Positions 60,471 through 64,000 of a DNA stretch of 64,000 bases are shown here, in pieces. This stretch comes from Polyodon spathula (lineage: Eukaryota; Chordata; Actinopteri; Acipenseriformes; Polyodontidae): contig NC_054558.1 in the NCBI RefSeq assembly GCF_017654505.1, positions 14,561,628-14,625,627 of the forward strand. Direction: 5' to 3'. The notes under the pieces are model-generated. The model searched no databases. It was not told where the DNA came from and worked only from the letters and a program-made list of their open reading frames with translations. Made by a program: the position numbers and the translations under genes. Positions within the stretch are counted from its first letter, which is position 1. Every line of letters starts with the position of its first letter.

Positions 60471-61344
60471 TAACTTCATTTGCAAACAGGCTCCTTTCAA
60501 ACTCAACAATAGCCTATGGGGATTCAAGCTTGAGTTAAAAAAAAAAACAGACAACACCACCTCCCTATTTTCCACTGCTCAGTTTTAAACTTCATGAGGT
60601 TGGAACATTTAAGGAATTGATTCCAGTGCCCCTGACTCATTCTGATTACTTTGGTTACTGCATAGCACATACAAACTGTTTCTTCTTCATTACATTGCTC
60701 AGACAAGCAGAGGGGAATTCAATATAGGCTATTAAATACGAATAACTATTGATTGACCCACCAAATTTGTCACCTATTATTTACACTTGGTAAGGAACAA
60801 TAAAAAAGACTGTTAAAGGCTCGAGAAACCCTGATTATCTATAATCTTGTTGAGAAACGAGGATATTAGAAAAGTAGCCTGCATATACAGTCCTTCAAGA
60901 AACAGGGTAGCCCTATAGAATTCTTAGAATTAGTTTGGGTTCATTCCTGTCACATAGCCATGTCCACAATCATTTCAGTTGCTTTCAAGGATGACCTAAG
61001 GAGAGGTCATCCTCGATAGTAATAAGCAAAAATACAGACGCCAAAACTTGATCAGTTTCAATAGACGTGGCTCAGTTTCAATAAACAAGGAGTTAAAAAG
61101 TCAAGTCCCTAAATCCTCTTGAATAAATCATTTAAAAAGCAATATTTTTATTTTCAATTAGAGAGCCCAATTATTTTACTCTAAATTTCCAATTTAGAAT
61201 AACAAATTCCCCTCAATGCAGCAATTTCCCACACAGTTCAGGAGAACCGAAAGCATCCTCCGATCCCACGACCAAGCCAGATTCCTCTTCTACACCCAGG
61301 AACTTGAGAGTGGATGTCAGCGAGCTACCAGGCTCTGGAGGTAA

Positions 61345-61590
61345 AGGCCAGCCTTGCAGCTGTCTGCCTGAGCTCACTAAGTGCCTGGCCAGTAGGGTCC
61401 GCTGTAGCGCGAAGAGGAGAAACTTTCAGATTTTGCCTCCCTAACTTATGGGAGTGCCAGAGCCAATGCAACGCACACCCCAGAATCCCCAGCGAAGACC
61501 AGCGACTTCGTACAGCCGGAAGGTGAACCTGTGCTCACCTGACTGTATGGGTCACCTACACACCACACAGCCATGCTTTTATCAGGTGAG
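61345..61590 (+). repeat. Dispersed repeat family R1, copy 2
   Basis: It matches copy 1: CTGGCCAGTAGGGTCCGCTG, TTTTGCCTCCCTAA, CAGAGCCAATGCAA, GACTGTATGGGTCACC and CACCACACAGCCATGC. It has a single 3' module, unlike copy 1. Confidence 0.75.
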
Positions 61591-61896
61591 CCACTCATGG
61601 ACCCCCAAAGATGTTAATCTTAATTGTTCAGCCAGTTGATGTTAGGTATAGATTTTGATTCCCTTAATAATTTCTGCTATATAATATTCCCAAGTTTTTG
61701 GGCAATAAGATGGGTGTTTATCAAGATAGAGGTAAAGTGTGTGACATGAAGACAGACAGGCATCTCCAATAATTATCCACAAGATAATACATGACACTCA
61801 TGTATTTATCCACGTAATTAGCATGCTTTCAAATGAAGTGTCAGACTTTTGAACTTTATAGTAAAGGGTTTTTATTGGAAAAATTTATTTTTTGAA

Positions 61897-61985
61897 CCAG
61901 CTTAAGCAACTCCTGAACCAGCATGACCAGCTGAAAACCTAAAAGGCATCCCACTTGACCAGTACGCAAAAGTTCTGCTGGTATC
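61897..61985 (+). repeat. Short dispersed repeat R2, copy 2
   Basis: It starts GAACCAGCTTAAGCAACTCC, continues TGAACCAGCATGACCAGCTG, and ends in CTGCTGGTA. It is the same family as 50076-50165. Confidence 0.6.
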
Positions 61986-62719
61986 CACCTCAGGACAGAC
62001 CGTTACATGAAGGGTAAATCCAGACATTCTGTTACCACAAGCAGAAAACAAGATGTTAGCTAGACATCCATTTGGAATAGAAGTGCAAGGGAAAGGACAC
62101 TCAATATAGTCACCAAGTGTGCAACTAAAAGTCTCAGAGATATAAGCAAAGTATTTTGCTTTGGCAACTACAGCAACATGACTGTGGATGCTGAATAACT
62201 CTAGAATCTAAACTTTGCAAACTCTGCCCAATGACATAATTTTGCTGCCAGTTCTTTATTTTCTATAGAGCTGCCAGAACACGTTGTCAAAGTTTCCTCT
62301 GCCAGCTTTTCATGAATCACAGAGTTGGTCTGAATCTAATTAAATGTACCTCTCCACACAGAGACAAATACACACACACACACACGCCCCAACAAATACC
62401 TTTAAAATGCCTGTGGTTTGCCATTAAAATGTGAAACTTGCATTTTACTTTACTAAAAGGTATTTGAAAATCTTTGAACCATCTGGGTGAAAGGTTTTTT
62501 ACCACTGAGATCTATATACCTAAATCTTTATTTTAGTTTGGCTTGGTAACAATTTTCTCTGCATGGCATATGTATTTAATTGACATGCAAAATCATTACA
62601 GTTATCTTGTTCACCGTGTAGAATGTGGCAGACGGAAATGTGTGTCAGTTAAATAGTTACATGAAATGCTTTACATTTTAATAATACTTAACATGTCTGT
62701 AACAGTATTTATTTTAGAA

Positions 62720-64000
62720 CTCTCTTTCCCCCTCCACCCCTGTACTGTGTTTTGTGTTTGATTATTTATTATTTATATATAAATGACGGCAAAGCGCCAT
62801 GTGTTTTTGTTATTGTTTTTGTATTGTTTTTGCAGCGTGGATGGGAAGCCCATCATTGGGAACCAAAAGTACAGGAAGAGAGCATGTGGTTCCAGGGGGA
62901 ACCGAATGGAGTACACAGGAAGTTGGCCAAACCGGGATGGTAAACAACATAGTTTGGAACTTTAAAGGGAATACAGAAGGATAAAGACACGACAGCCCAA
63001 TGGAAGGAAGGACTGGTCAGAAACTGCTAACAAAGCTAAGTATTCATTCTTGAATTCTACTGCCGCTTTTTGGATTAAAAGAGGCCTGTTAATATTATTA
63101 CGCACAGGATCATGTGCCGTTTCACAAATGCTTCAAAAGTAAAGACACTTGACAGAAATATTGAAATTACCACTATTAAATGGTGGTTTATGACTTCCTT
63201 TTAAGGTATCCGCTCTGTGATGAGTCAAAGGGATTTCGGTCTGTGATTCAGCCTCCCGACAGTAGATGGCATCAAACCAACTCGGGACTTCCCTTACCAA
63301 GATCTCGTGACCATGGCAAGTCATCTTTTTGAGGGGCGGCACCTTGGTGAGGGGCGGAAGTACGAGTATCTAAATTCCAGCCACTGGAGTCAAGTGAAGG
63401 ATAAGGACACTTGTCAGTTGGGGATTGGTGTTCCACTGACTACAGAGGCGGGACATTACATAGTAAAGGGAACATACTACTGTGTTCGGGGTTGGTCCGA
63501 AAGTAAAATAGGCGGAGTAACAGGTGGAGGGAGAGACTAGTTTGGTGCAGCGGGATTTTTTTAAAAACACTAACATTTCTTTTGTCTTTTTTTTGTTTAT
63601 GTATGGTTCGCCACGAAGACAATTAAAGACGAATTCTCACGGTCTGTTTTGGATTTCACCCCTGCACTCCTTCCCTCACACCATTTTGTTTTCTTTTGTT
63701 ATTTAATTATTTTGTTGTGTATAGATAATAACAATAAATTATTTTATTTCTGTACACATAAATTACTGTCTGGACATTCCATTTAATACATTCTCGCCTC
63801 ACACCCTCCATGACAGATGCTCCAGAAGAGGAATGGACGGACAGCCAGCTCCCTGTACACACCCGAGATGCGAGGTCCTACCCTACCTAAGTACCAGTGG
63901 CTGGGTCGGAAGACCGAACCAGAGTAGGGAGGGCCGAGATCTGGGTGCACATGGTGAATGACCAGGAACACAGAGGGAGTGTGGAGATCAAGTGTTGTTT
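62720..64000 (+). other. Unexplained LTR-like or retroelement edge
   Basis: The stretch has TATA-like TTATATATAAATG (62772-62784), an acceptor-like TTTTTGCAG (62828-62836), and open frames of 60-77 codons on the plus strand (best 63307-63540). It also has clustered A/T-rich poly(A)-like signals (AATAACAATAAATT at 63727-63740) and then TCTCGCCTCACACCC and an ATG frame (MTDAPEEEWTDSQLPVHTRD) from 63810 that is open for about 26 codons. The order resembles an LTR plus leader plus gag start, cut by the window edge. No family was recognised. Confidence 0.3.

Noticed and set aside
62799..62984. Possible host exon after the TTTTTGCAG acceptor-like site
   Set aside because: The three overlapping 60-63-codon frames show no recognised protein, and the context looks like a retroelement.

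Overview
The window is vertebrate nuclear DNA, most likely from a ray-finned fish. The evidence is exon-intron gene structure, consensus splice sites, large repeat-filled introns, many short tandem repeats, and a fish-type mix of Tc1, hAT, Tx1/L1, CR1-like and Ty3/gypsy remnants. The exact species cannot be read from the sequence. Apart from one split gene, almost every open frame here is chance or transposon debris.

The one host gene I can support is the 5' end of med13l (Mediator kinase-module subunit 13-like) on the minus strand. Coding exon 1 is at 43878-43949 (24 codons, phase 0). Exon 2 is at 15662-15899 (79 codons plus one base). Intron 1 is about 28 kb (15900-43877). Everything left of 15662 is the start of intron 2, and exon 3 was not found, so it presumably lies beyond the left edge. 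Sequence right of exon 1, to about 45.7 kb, is CpG-enriched 5' UTR and promoter. It holds a 12-codon uORF whose stop overlaps the main start, plus YY1-like and CCAAT motifs near 45.6 kb. From 45.7 to 64 kb is upstream intergenic sequence.

Layout: 1-15661, intron 2 with a decayed DNA transposon, a foldback element, a purine-rich tract, a broken Ty3/gypsy pol fragment and a CR1-like RT remnant. 15900-43877, intron 1 with two apparent solo LTRs, a Tx1/L1-type LINE interrupted by a hAT-like MITE, a second copy of that MITE, a 3.2-kb element with hAT-type ends and a near-matching 8-bp target duplication, and a GT/AC hairpin. 45.9-46.5 kb, a 5'-truncated processed pseudogene of akr1a1 with its poly(A) signal and tail. 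46.6-51.3 kb, two more copies of the foldback family. 52.9-53.7 kb, a minisatellite with a 390-bp higher-order period. 55.3-57.4 kb, a possible LTR and a Tc1/mariner copy whose transposase has a stop codon and lacks one catalytic Asp. 59.9-61.6 kb, LINE tail and dispersed repeat. 62.7-64 kb, an unexplained LTR-like stretch.

I found no convincing new biological system. The most useful observations are the med13l start and its uORF, the akr1a1 retrocopy, the near-identical 390-bp higher-order repeat, and the foldback and hAT-like families.
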